This document shows positions 1-7,458 of a DNA stretch of 12,686 nt, one piece after another (the first letter of the stretch is position 1; each line of letters opens with the position of its first letter). The notes under the pieces were generated by a model. That model had not been told where the DNA came from and made no database searches. It was given only the letters and a program-made list of their open reading frames with translations. The DNA lies in NCBI GenBank assembly GCA_046714215.1, contig JBKKBM010000189.1, positions 1 through 12,686 on the forward strand, in the 5' to 3' direction. Origin of the DNA: DATLCI01 sp046714215 (lineage in GTDB: Bacteria > Acidobacteriota > Terriglobia > Terriglobales > Acidobacteriaceae). Position numbers and translations under genes: made by a program.

Positions 1-2055
1 GCCGTAACCGCCGGTGATGGCGTAGCCGCTCCCGTCGCCGAGGCCCAGCCTCTGCATTTTCTGCAGCGCATCAAGCTTTTCAGCGGGCTCAGCGTGGACG
101 AATGCCAGCAGGTGGTCAAGCGCATGAAGCGCCGCGACTTTCCGCCCAACCAGATCATCGTGCGCGAAGGAGCGCCGGGCAACTCGATGTTCTTCATCAC
201 CGCCGGATTGGTGGAGATTCGCAAGAAAGATCCCAACACCGGCATCGACTTTCTGCTCACCGAGATGGGTCCCGGGCAGAACTTCGGCGAGATGTCCTTG
301 CTCACCGGCAAACCGCGCACCGCTTCGGTGAGCGCGCTGCAACCGACCACTTGCGCCGTGCTGGAGCAGAAAGACTTCCATGAACTCTTCATGGCCTATC
401 CAAAGATAGGCCTGGCCCTCACCACCATCCTGGCGGATCGGGTGGAGCAGGCATCGCAGCAGGTAGGCATCGAGTTCATCAACCTAGCCAAGATGCAGAT
501 CGATCCGCGCGTCTTGCAGTTGTTGCCCCAGCCCATGATGGTGCAGCATCGCGTGCTGCCCGTGGCCTTTTCCAACAACCGCCTGACGCTGGCGATGACG
601 AATCCCAACAACATCATCGCCCTCGATGACATCCGCCGCGTGATCAAAGGCGTGATGATCGAGCCCGTCATCGTGACCGAAGAAGACTTCCGCAAGTTCA
701 TGAACACCACCTACGTCGCGCTCACCAAGAAGGACGATGAGCCCGCGAAAGGAGCGTCCGGCGACCTCGTCTCCGCCCCTAAGGCCGAAGTCACCGTGGA
801 CATGATGCAGTCTGACATCATCCGCGACTTGCAGATGACGGATGACATGCAAGCCAACGTCACCTCTGACAATAAACAGGAGTTGATGAACGCATCGGAA
901 GACGCGCCCATCATCCGTCTGGCCAACTCCATCCTGGGCCTGGCCATCAAGCAGGGGAGCTCTGACATCCACATTGAGCCCATGGAAAAAGACGTGCAAG
1001 TGCGCTTCCGCATCGATGGCGTTCTGCAAGTTGTGCAGACGCTACCGAAGAAGGTGCAGCTCGGCCTGGTCAGCCGCCTCAAGATCATCAGCAAGCTCGA
1101 CATCTCCGAAAAGCGCCTGCCGCAAGACGGCCGCATCAGCGTGCAGATGGAAGGCAAGCCCATCGACTTCCGCGTCTCTTCCGTTCCGGCCAAGTGGGGC
1201 GAGAAGATATGTATGCGTATCCTCGACAAGAGCAATACAACGCTGGGCCTCGACAAAGTGATCAGTCACGAGCCGGTGTTGAAGCTGGTGCGCGAACTGG
1301 TGAGCCAGCCCTACGGCATCATGTACGTGACCGGGCCCACAGGCTCAGGTAAGACGACGACCCTCTACTCCGCGCTGGCGGAGATCAATGAGCCCGGCAT
1401 CAATATCTCCACTGCTGAAGATCCGATCGAATACGATCTGGCCGGCGTGGTGCAGATCCAGGCCAATAAGGACATCGGCCTCGATTTCGCCCGCATCTTG
1501 CGCGCGTTCCTGCGCCAGGATCCCGACGTCATCCTCGTCGGCGAAACCCGCGACAAAGAGACGGCGCAGATCGCGGTGGAAGCCGCCCTCACCGGACACA
1601 TGGTCTTCACCACACTGCATACCAACTCGGCTGCGGGCGCGTTCGTCCGCTTGGGGGAGATGGGCGTGGAACCCTTCCTGATGTCAGCCTCCACCGTGGG
1701 CGTGATGGCGCAACGCCTCACCCGCCGCCTCTGCCAGAAGTGCAAAGAGCCCACGCAGATCGAAGATGTGACCCGGGGGTATCTCGGCCTGGGCAAAGAT
1801 GATGTCGTGTTCACGGGCAAGGGCTGCGATTACTGCGGAGGCAAGGGGGTCAAAGGACGCGTCGGCATCTACGAAGTGATGAAGCTGAATGCGGAGATCC
1901 GCGCGCTGGTGGCCAAAGGCGCCAACACGGAAGAGATCCACGCCTGCGCAGTGAAGAACGGCATGATCGACCTGAAGGCCTACGCGAGGATTCTCCTGCT
2001 TGAAGGGCTAACGTCAGTGGAAGAAGTGCTGCAGGTGGTTTCAGTGCAAGAGTAA
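1..2055 (+). CDS. PilB/GspE-type pilus or secretion ATPase with cyclic-nucleotide-binding domain (5' truncated)
   Basis: Cytoplasmic hexameric ATPase expected to power type IV pilus extension or type II secretion. The frame is open from base 1; a GTG at 94 exists, but the codons before it read LQRIKLFSGLS, the normal first helix of a cNMP-binding domain, so the true start lies upstream of the window. An Ala/Pro-rich stretch at bases 1-50 looks like an interdomain linker, so another domain may precede it. Order: cNMP-binding domain (about bases 55-480) with phosphate-binding cassette FGEMSLLTGKPRTASVSA at 283-336; GspE N-terminal-like domain (about 502-716); ATPase core with Walker A GPTGSGKTTT at 1333-1362, Asp box AEDPIEY near 1417, Walker B DPDVILVGE near 1519, His box GHMVFTTLHTN near 1594; zinc tetracysteine CxxC at 1732-1743 and CxxC at 1825-1836. 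All catalytic motifs look intact. PilB versus GspE cannot be settled because no pilT, pilC or gsp gene is in view. Confidence 0.93.
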   Translation, partial: AVTAGDGVAAPVAEAQPLHFLQRIKLFSGLSVDECQQVVKRMKRRDFPPNQIIVREGAPGNSMFFITAGLVEIRKKDPNTGIDFLLTEMGPGQNFGEMSLLTGKPRTASVSALQPTTCAVLEQKDFHELFMAYPKIGLALTTILADRVEQASQQVGIEFINLAKMQIDPRVLQLLPQPMMVQHRVLPVAFSNNRLTLAMTNPNNIIALDDIRRVIKGVMIEPVIVTEEDFRKFMNTTYVALTKKDDEPAKGASGDLVSAPKAEVTVDMMQSDIIRDLQMTDDMQANVTSDNKQELMNASEDAPIIRLANSILGLAIKQGSSDIHIEPMEKDVQVRFRIDGVLQVVQTLPKKVQLGLVSRLKIISKLDISEKRLPQDGRISVQMEGKPIDFRVSSVPAKWGEKICMRILDKSNTTLGLDKVISHEPVLKLVRELVSQPYGIMYVTGPTGSGKTTTLYSALAEINEPGINISTAEDPIEYDLAGVVQIQANKDIGLDFARILRAFLRQDPDVILVGETRDKETAQIAVEAALTGHMVFTTLHTNSAAGAFVRLGEMGVEPFLMSASTVGVMAQRLTRRLCQKCKEPTQIEDVTRGYLGLGKDDVVFTGKGCDYCGGKGVKGRVGIYEVMKLNAEIRALVAKGANTEEIHACAVKNGMIDLKAYARILLLEGLTSVEEVLQVVSVQE

Positions 2056-2060
2056 CTCTT

Positions 2061-2115
2061 TGTCATCCCGAGCGAGGCACGAGCCGCAGGTAAGCGGCGA
2101 CGAGGGATCCCTACC
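2061..2115. repeat. Dispersed acidobacterial-type intergenic hairpin repeat
   Basis: Begins 5 bases after the ATPase stop codon. It starts TGTCATCCCGAGCG and ends GAGGGATCCCTAC, with outer complementary ends ATCCC/GGGAT and an inner perfect hairpin GCCGC-AGGTAA-GCGGC (about 2084-2099). Sequences of the form TGTCATCCCGAGCG...GAGGGATC recur between genes in many Acidobacteriota genomes as far as I recall; only one copy is in this window, so its repetitive nature is from general knowledge. It may serve as a transcript 3' end stabiliser or weak terminator for the ATPase mRNA. There is no T tract. Confidence 0.5.
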
Positions 2116-2157
2116 CTCGCGGCCCCCGTTCCGTTGAAATAGAATCTCAGCCTCTTG

Positions 2158-2206
2158 GGCTTTGACTACAGCTTGCGTCCCACTTCGGACGAAGCTAGCA
2201 AAAGCC
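2158..2206. other. Strong two-part hairpin of unknown role
   Basis: Outer arms GGCTTT (2158-2163) and AAAGCC (2201-2206) enclose a small internal loop. Inner arms AGCTTGCGTCC (2170-2180) and GGACGAAGCT (2187-2196) pair over 10 bp with one bulged G, closing a CACTTC loop. There is no T run on either side, so it is not a standard intrinsic terminator. It lies 54 bases before the small zinc-finger ORF, so it could be part of that gene's leader or a continuation of the adjacent repeat. Confidence 0.4.
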
Positions 2207-2260
2207 AATCTGGGAAGTGCGCCAAACACCCTCCCACCGTTTCTATGAAACAATGGTGAT

Positions 2261-2440
2261 GTGACCTACCGCCAGATCGTCGCGAAAACCGGTTGTACTA
2301 CCTGCGGTGCCGTGATCGGCAAATTCTGCGGAGTCGGCGCTGGCCGCCTGCGCGCTGAGCCCCATCCCCAGCGTCGCCTCGATGCGGGCGAGAGCAAGAT
2401 GCACAACGTGATGACCTTCCTCAAGTTGAAGAAGGGTTAA
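2261..2440 (+). CDS. Small 59-residue Cys3His zinc-finger-like protein
   Basis: The GTG start opens a 59-codon frame ending in TAA. Translation begins MTYRQIVAKTGCTTCGAVIG. It contains C12-x2-C15-G-A-x2-G-x2-C23, then H35-x2-R38 in a PHPQR context, followed by a basic tail ending KLKKG. This spacing (CxxCGAxxGxxC ... PHxxR) closely resembles short zinc-binding domains seen in phage and actinobacterial DNA-binding proteins; that link is from memory of the family pattern. An in-frame stop at 2246 rules out a start further upstream. The Shine-Dalgarno is weak, which lowers certainty. It stands alone between the pilus ATPase and a convergent exported protein whose stop lies 29 bases beyond. Role unknown; nucleic-acid binding is an inference. 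The opposite-strand reading of this stretch has no recognisable motif. Confidence 0.6.
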   Translation: MTYRQIVAKTGCTTCGAVIGKFCGVGAGRLRAEPHPQRRLDAGESKMHNVMTFLKLKKG

Positions 2441-2469
2441 GCCCTCCAAGACATTCGCGTCCGCAGAAA

Positions 2470-3345
2470 CTACTGCAATATCCCCTTCAGCGTCATCCAC
2501 GAACGCGCTTCGATGGCGAGCCGTCCGGCCTTGACTGCGGGATCGTTCGCCGCGAGCGCCTGCGCGTCCGCCACACTTGCCACGCGGTAGACGACGACTC
2601 CGCGCCAATCGCCATCCTCCATGAATGGTCCGGCCATCACCAGCTTGCCCTGCTTATGCAGTTCGCCCATGTAGGCGAGGTGGCCCTTCTGGAATTCCTG
2701 GCGCTGCTCCATGGTGTGCACGGGCGGACTGGCTTTAGCGGCGGGGCCGCGCACCAGGATGCCAAAGATGAGCGGCTCCATCGCCATCTTCGCGGAGTCA
2801 TCCCCCGGAGGCACGATAGGCGCGCTGAACCAGCCCTTGGGCCCTAACCACGGTTTCACTTCCAGCACCATCTGGCCGGATGTGACGAATGGATCTTCCG
2901 CGAAATATTTTTTGGCCGTCTCCGCGTCCGGCACATCGAGGATGGCGACGCCGCGCAGCTCGTTCATCGTCGCCGTCTGCGGGTTGGTATCGGTGAACGG
3001 CCCATAGATGAGATTCGCGCGTTCATTGTTCAGGCGGGCCAGGTTGGCGAGGTGGCCCTGCATCATCGTGCCCTGCGCTTGCGCGCCCTTCATCTTTGCC
3101 GCTTTGGCTTCCTCGGCCGACGGTGACTTTGCCGGAGCAGTAGCTTGCGTTTTTGCCGGCCCGGCCTTGAAGAAGACCACCTGGTAGGTCATCATCGGCA
3201 AAGGCGCTTCGCTTTTCTTAGTCTCAGCTTTCTTCGCCGCAGCTTTCTTAGCCGCAGCTTCGGGAGCGTCGGTTTTCTGCGGGTACGCAACAACGCTGGC
3301 CAGCAAGACTACCAGCAGCACGGACAAACGGTAATGATTGGTCAC
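2470..3345 (-). CDS. Exported protein with two YCII-like domains
   Basis: 291 residues. The start is GTG at 3345, preceded 5 bases away by a good GGAGAAG site. Residues 1-20 form a signal peptide (hydrophobic core LSVLLVVLLASVVA, likely cleavage after A20), then an Ala/Lys-rich linker to about residue 48. Two ferredoxin-like YCII-type domains follow: about 52-166 (H98, D151 of AEDP) and about 193-285 (H222, D268 of NDP). Both keep the pattern GHLA...GPF...G...DP...G...W of dimeric alpha/beta barrel YCII proteins, so the tandem copies could fold as an intramolecular pseudo-dimer. YCII proteins are usually single-domain and cytoplasmic, and most have no known reaction; a periplasmic double version is unusual. 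No catalytic function can be assigned. Confidence 0.85.
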   Translation of the reverse strand: MTNHYRLSVLLVVLLASVVAYPQKTDAPEAAAKKAAAKKAETKKSEAPLPMMTYQVVFFKAGPAKTQATAPAKSPSAEEAKAAKMKGAQAQGTMMQGHLANLARLNNERANLIYGPFTDTNPQTATMNELRGVAILDVPDAETAKKYFAEDPFVTSGQMVLEVKPWLGPKGWFSAPIVPPGDDSAKMAMEPLIFGILVRGPAAKASPPVHTMEQRQEFQKGHLAYMGELHKQGKLVMAGPFMEDGDWRGVVVYRVASVADAQALAANDPAVKAGRLAIEARSWMTLKGILQ

Positions 3346-3382
3346 GATGGCTTCTCCGGAAAAAGTCTAAGGATTGTAACGC

Positions 3383-3415
3383 AAACAAAAAGGACGCAGC
3401 CGAAGCCGCGTCCTT
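3383..3415 (-). terminator. Intrinsic terminator after the 3470-4222 gene
   Basis: Read on the minus strand: arms AAGGACGC and GCGTCCTT (8 bp), one mismatch, then two more pairs closing a TTCG tetraloop, followed by TTTTTGTTTG (the first two T belong to the stem). It sits 55 bases past the stop of the upstream minus-strand gene and 38 bases before the start of the next, so the two exported proteins are probably separate transcription units. Confidence 0.75.
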
Positions 3416-3469
3416 CTCTTCTTCGCCGGGAGCAGGTTCGCTCACCAGCATCTGACCTTCATCACTCGC

Positions 3470-4222
3470 TTACCGGCGATAGCCTACGTTGCCATACGCC
3501 TGCTGATATCCCCTGACGAAATTCTCACGGAAGATCCGCTGGTAGTCCGCCTTGCTGCCCAGTGAATCGTCGTAGCCCTGGTCAGCGTCGCGATAGCCTT
3601 TGGCTCCGGTCGGGTTATAGGCGTTGCCCTGGCTGCGGTCCCTTTGGGCATAGTAGGCGCCGCTTTGCAGACCATTCTGCTGCGCCGCCTGCACCAGCCG
3701 GTTCGAGTTGTAATCGCCGTAGCCACCGTTATTGTCGGGAAAACCAGACCGCGGTGAGCGGCGGCTGCGGACATCGTCCTCATCACGATCATCATGCCTG
3801 CGGTCATCGTCACCATCGTGATCATCACGCCTGCGGGCATCGTCGCCATTGCGGCCCATGCCCCACCCGCCGATGACGTTGCGGCCGTAATAGGCCTCTT
3901 CATAGCCGCGGACGTAGCCGTCGCGATAGCCTTGCTTGTACTGGCCCTTCGCGCCCATGGACTTGTCATAGCCGCGGTCTGCCTTGCGCCATTCGTTATT
4001 GCGATAGTTGTATCCCGCCCGGCGCAGGCGATCCTCGCGTCCGTGGCGCACGCCATCCTGATAGCCGCGGTCGATGCCGTATTCACTGGCGGCACGTCCC
4101 CAGCCATCTCGCCGGCCTTTGCGGTCCTTATCCTTATCATCATGGGCCCAGCCCGCAGGAGCGAGAAGTAGCAGCCCGAACAGCAATATGGTCAGACTCT
4201 TCATTCTCTGATTCATCTTCAT
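3470..4222 (-). CDS. Exported Gly/Tyr/Arg/Asp-rich protein with internal duplication
   Basis: 250 residues. ATG at 4222 is preceded by AGGTGA; a second ATG (residue 7) is less well placed. Residues 1-26 are a signal peptide (core LTILLFGLLLLAPA, likely cleavage AGWA/HD). The mature protein contains two related units, about residues 44-112 and 179-243, whose best conserved core is ADxGYDxSxGxKxxY...VRGYxxAY (81-111 and 213-243). They are separated by a highly charged Asp/Arg/His-rich linker (about 127-158). No catalytic motif is visible. Similar Gly-Tyr-rich exported proteins are common as unnamed hypotheticals in Acidobacteriota. The regularly spaced Gly-Tyr and charged residues suggest a structural or surface role; this is inference. 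Confidence 0.8.
   Translation of the reverse strand: MKMNQRMKSLTILLFGLLLLAPAGWAHDDKDKDRKGRRDGWGRAASEYGIDRGYQDGVRHGREDRLRRAGYNYRNNEWRKADRGYDKSMGAKGQYKQGYRDGYVRGYEEAYYGRNVIGGWGMGRNGDDARRRDDHDGDDDRRHDDRDEDDVRSRRSPRSGFPDNNGGYGDYNSNRLVQAAQQNGLQSGAYYAQRDRSQGNAYNPTGAKGYRDADQGYDDSLGSKADYQRIFRENFVRGYQQAYGNVGYRR
3787..3852. repeat. Tandem 33-bp repeat inside the charged linker
   Basis: Two adjacent 33-base units (3787-3819 and 3820-3852), each starting GATCATCA and continuing GCCTGCGG, match at about 28 of 33 positions. The unit is a multiple of three and encodes part of the Asp/Arg/His-rich linker of the exported protein on the minus strand. Copy number could therefore change the linker length without breaking the frame. 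Confidence 0.7.
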
Positions 4223-4474
4223 GATTCACCTCGTGGGCCTTGGCCCTGCACACCTTTTCCACCTGCGCGACGGCTCCCGCCTGGGCTGGAGCTGATTTCG
4301 CGTTCCATGGTGTAAACCCTGAATCTGCAGAATAGGTGCGTTGCCGGGTTGGATGCCGGATGCGGATGAGCCTGTTGCCCGCTCACTTTCGATTCGTGCC
4401 CAGGCCCACTTAACCGGGAACGGATGCAGTAGTTTCGCGGCGGAGTCTTCAGCTTCCGGCGTAAACTGAAGCGC

Positions 4475-5851
4475 ATGGAGCCTGACCCTTCCAGCCAGCT
4501 CGGATTTTCTTTTCAGGGGCCCACGCGCCGGGTGTGGAGTGTCCGCGACCTGGTGAGCGCGGTGCGCACCTCCGTCGAACGCGAGTATGGCGACGTGTAT
4601 GTGGAAGGCGAGATCTCCAATTACCGCCCGGCTGAATCCGGCCATTTGTATTTCACGCTGAAAGATGGCGATGCGCAGTTACGCATCGTGATGTTCCGTT
4701 CCCAGGCAAAGCTCTTGCGCTTCAAGCCCGCCAACGGGATGCAAGCCATTGCGCGCGGACGCGTGACCATCTATGAGGCGCGCGGTGAACTGCAACTCTC
4801 CGCTGAATATCTCGAGCCCAAGGGCGCGGGCGCGCTGCAAGTCGCCTTCGAACAGCTCAAGGCCAAGCTCGCCGCGGAAGGCCTCTTTGATGCGGCGCGG
4901 AAAAAGCCGATGCCGCCCATGCCTAAGCGCATCGGCGTCGTCACTGCGCCGCGCGGCGCTGCCTTGCAAGACATCCTTAACATCCTGCGCCGCCGCCATG
5001 AGGATGTGCACATCCTTATCTATCCCACGCAGGTCCAAGGCGAGGCCGCGCCCGCGGAGGTGAGCGCCGGCATCCGCTACTTCAACCAGGCGGCCAACGT
5101 GGATGTGATCCTGATCGCGCGCGGAGGCGGCTCCGCGGAAGACCTGGCCGCATTCAATGACGAAGGCCTAGCCCGCGTGATCGCTCAGTCGCGCATCCCG
5201 CTGGTCTCGGCCATCGGCCACGAGACCGATTTCACCATCGCGGATTTTGTGGCTGACCTGCGGGCGTCTACGCCCTCAGCGGCGGCGGAACTGGTGATCG
5301 ACACCAAGCAGCGCATCGGGGAGCGGGTGCAGAGCGCGCATGAGCGTTTGGCCCGCGCCGCGCGTTATCGCATGATGATGGCGCGCCATCTGTGGACTAG
5401 CCTGGCACAGCACAGCGTCTTTGCGCGCATGACCGCGTTGCTCAACCGGCGGCAGCAACGCACGGACGAACTGGCTTACCGGCTGGTGCAGGCCCACGCG
5501 GCCCAGCTCCAGCGCTACCGCAGCCGCGTAGATGTGGCCTCCGCCCGCGTACGCGCGCATGATCTGCGGCGCGTACTTGCCGGAATGGTGCGCGAGGTGG
5601 AAGCCACCACGGGAAAGCTGGCCTCCATCACGCACCAACATCTTGCCCAGCGACGCGGCCGCGTGGACCAGGCCGCCGGTAAGCTCCACGCGCTCTCGCC
5701 GTTGAACATTCTGGAGCGCGGCTATGCGCTGGTCTTCGACGCGGCGGGTACGTTGGTGAAGGATGGCGCCCAGGTCAGCACCGGCGACGCTATCTCCGCC
5801 CGGCTGGCGCACGGCACCCTCACCGCCACCGTGACGCGAAAGTTCGACTAA
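4475..5851 (+). CDS. xseA: Exodeoxyribonuclease VII large subunit
   Basis: 458 residues, close to the usual length of about 450. XseA with XseB degrades single-stranded DNA bidirectionally into acid-soluble oligonucleotides in the cytoplasm. The N-terminal OB-fold (about 18-115) includes VEGEISNYRPAESGHLYFTL. The catalytic domain shows GVVTAPRGAALQDIL with D166, IARGGGSAEDLAAFNDE with R216, and SAIGHETDFTIADFVADLRA with H249 and D252. These match in identity and spacing the four residues described for the E. coli enzyme (D155, R205, H238, D241). A long helical coiled-coil region follows, and the C-terminus ERGYALVFD is typical. ATG at 4475 is used; its ribosome site is weak (GAAG). No xseB lies downstream; the next gene is convergent. 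The divergent gap to 4222 (252 bases) shows no convincing promoter box. Confidence 0.97.
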   Translation: MEPDPSSQLGFSFQGPTRRVWSVRDLVSAVRTSVEREYGDVYVEGEISNYRPAESGHLYFTLKDGDAQLRIVMFRSQAKLLRFKPANGMQAIARGRVTIYEARGELQLSAEYLEPKGAGALQVAFEQLKAKLAAEGLFDAARKKPMPPMPKRIGVVTAPRGAALQDILNILRRRHEDVHILIYPTQVQGEAAPAEVSAGIRYFNQAANVDVILIARGGGSAEDLAAFNDEGLARVIAQSRIPLVSAIGHETDFTIADFVADLRASTPSAAAELVIDTKQRIGERVQSAHERLARAARYRMMMARHLWTSLAQHSVFARMTALLNRRQQRTDELAYRLVQAHAAQLQRYRSRVDVASARVRAHDLRRVLAGMVREVEATTGKLASITHQHLAQRRGRVDQAAGKLHALSPLNILERGYALVFDAAGTLVKDGAQVSTGDAISARLAHGTLTATVTRKFD

Positions 5852-5859
5852 CCAATTCC

Positions 5860-5890
5860 AAAAGAAAATGCGCGGCCGCAGCCACGCATT
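5860..5890 (-). terminator. Intrinsic terminator between convergent genes
   Basis: Arms AATGCG (5867-5872) and CGCATT (5885-5890) with one mismatch and three further GC pairs close a four-base loop. On the minus strand the stem is followed by TTCTTTT (5866-5860), which suits the phosphoesterase gene ending at 5909. The plus-strand side has only a weak pyrimidine tail, so action on xseA is less certain. Confidence 0.6.
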
Positions 5891-5908
5891 CTTGTACGCC
5901 CGCCGCGA

Positions 5909-7366
5909 TTACGGCAGGTGATCGTAGTAACAGGCGCCGCTGATGGGTTGCACCGGAGGCGTTAAATTCAATCGCGGCGTCTGCCCAAAGTTGAACAGGT
6001 CCGTGATCAGGGGCTGCGCCTTATCGCGCAACGTGAGATTTGCCAGTTCCCAGCGGGTCTCGATGAACTTCAAGATCGCGGTATGGTCGCAAACCGAGTG
6101 CGCGCAGTGACCCTTCCTCGCATACGGCGAGATGGCGAAGAACGGGACGCGCAACCCATAGCGGGTGAAGTCAGCTTCAGCCTGAACATCGGTCGATGGC
6201 AGATCAACCGGCTTGATGCCGTCCGGGCTCACCGCCATCGGCGGAGGCACGTGATCGTAAAGGCCACCGCCTTCGTCGTAACTGAGGAAGAATGCGGATT
6301 CCTTCCACTGCGGACCCTTCATTAACGCATTGATGAGCGTCGCTACATACGCGGAACCCGTCTGAATATTGTTTCCCGGATGCTCATCGAGCCGCGTCTT
6401 CACATAGCCGGCTTCGATGAAGGCGACAGCCGGGAGCGTGCCCGCCGCCGCGTCCGCGAGGTATTGCTTGGCATCCACGATGTTGGCGCGGTGATTATCA
6501 GAGAACGGCTGAAAATAATCGAGGTACGTGAAAGGAAGTTCGGTCACGTAAATCTTCCAACTGACGCCCTTTTCTTCCAGCAGATGGAAGATGGTCTTGT
6601 TGGGGAGCGTGTTGGTCGGCGGATAGACGTAACCACCCGAGGTCGCGGCCATGCTGAACAACCGGTTCGGCGGCGAGTTGGCGGGAACGCATGAGAACCA
6701 GCGGTCAGAGATGGCGAACTCTTCCGTCAACCAGTAGTAGTAGGGCAGGTCGGTGTGGTCGTAGTAGCCCATGGAACGGGCGCCGCTGGTGTCCAGAAAA
6801 TTAAAGTCAATGGCGTACTTAGCGGCCGTATAGACGAAGCCATTCATGTTCGAGGTGGTCACCTGGCTCGACGGCTTGAACTGATAATCGCGGTCGATCT
6901 GCACGTGCGTCTCATTCCACGCCGGACTCACGTTCTCAATGCACTGCGTCTGGTAGTGGTAGGAGCCCACCGTAGTGGTGCCGTCGAAAGACGGATTCGT
7001 GGCCGCGGTGGATCCGCAATCCACGTCCTGGGGCAGTCCTTTGGAACGGCGATAATCATTCAACGTGCGAAAGTAGTGATCGAAGCTGCGGTTCTCCTGG
7101 AACATGAACGACACATGATTGATGTTCTTGATGCCTTGTGCGGAACCTCCACCCGCAGCGCCTGCCGAGGATCCCCCTGCGCTACCGCCCGGCCCCATCT
7201 CCAGGCCGCGACATCCGGTGAGCGCGGCTGCGCCCGCCAGCAGCGCCAACGCCTCACGCCGGGTGTATTCCTGGCGGCGGTTCTCGACACACTTCTCCTC
7301 GCTGTTCTTTGAGGCTTTTACATCTAAAGTCAGCTTTTCTTCGGGAAGTTCAGGATTACGGCTCAA
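5909..7366 (-). CDS. Tat-exported probable lipoprotein phosphoesterase (phospholipase C/AcpA-like)
   Basis: About 485 residues from a TTG at 7366, chosen because a near-perfect TGGAGG site sits 6 bases before it. An upstream in-frame TTG at 7465 has no such site. The N-terminus shows TRREALALLAGAAALTGC: twin arginines at 36-37, a hydrophobic stretch and a lipobox ending at C52, so Tat export with lipid anchoring is likely. The mature part belongs to the phosphoesterase family (phospholipase C, acid phosphatase AcpA): ENRSFDHYF with metal-binding type E91-N92; ANSPPNRLF with candidate nucleophile S231; LSYDEGGGLYDHVPPP with D364, E365, H372; ISPYARKG; CDHTAILKFIE with D427-H428. It would hydrolyse phosphate esters, perhaps phospholipids, outside the cytoplasmic membrane. 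The substrate cannot be told from sequence. A Gly/Ser/Ala linker follows the anchor. Confidence 0.9.
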   Translation of the reverse strand: MSRNPELPEEKLTLDVKASKNSEEKCVENRRQEYTRREALALLAGAAALTGCRGLEMGPGGSAGGSSAGAAGGGSAQGIKNINHVSFMFQENRSFDHYFRTLNDYRRSKGLPQDVDCGSTAATNPSFDGTTTVGSYHYQTQCIENVSPAWNETHVQIDRDYQFKPSSQVTTSNMNGFVYTAAKYAIDFNFLDTSGARSMGYYDHTDLPYYYWLTEEFAISDRWFSCVPANSPPNRLFSMAATSGGYVYPPTNTLPNKTIFHLLEEKGVSWKIYVTELPFTYLDYFQPFSDNHRANIVDAKQYLADAAAGTLPAVAFIEAGYVKTRLDEHPGNNIQTGSAYVATLINALMKGPQWKESAFFLSYDEGGGLYDHVPPPMAVSPDGIKPVDLPSTDVQAEADFTRYGLRVPFFAISPYARKGHCAHSVCDHTAILKFIETRWELANLTLRDKAQPLITDLFNFGQTPRLNLTPPVQPISGACYYDHLP

Positions 7367-7372
7367 CGGGTG

Positions 7373-7378
7373 CCTCCA
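7373..7378 (-). promoter_or_regulatory. Ribosome binding site that fixes the phosphoesterase TTG start
   Basis: On the minus strand TGGAGG lies 6 bases before TTG at 7366. This is the only strong Shine-Dalgarno ahead of the twin-arginine segment and supports a shorter N-terminus than the longest open frame. Confidence 0.7.
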
Positions 7379-7458
7379 GGGGATATTCGACGTAGCACTG
7401 GATTCGATGAATGACGCTGGTGGGCAGTTGGCTTGGGTCACATTAAACCGGGAAGTTT

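Noticed and set aside
2041..2253. Open frame on the minus strand across the repeat and hairpin
   Set aside because: It overlaps the ATPase end and the repeat, lacks a ribosome site and any motif, and its translation is just the repeat read as protein.
4226..4645. Minus-strand open frames overlapping the 5' end of xseA
   Set aside because: They overlap the well-supported xseA frame, have no motif and no ribosome site; they are by-products of high GC content.
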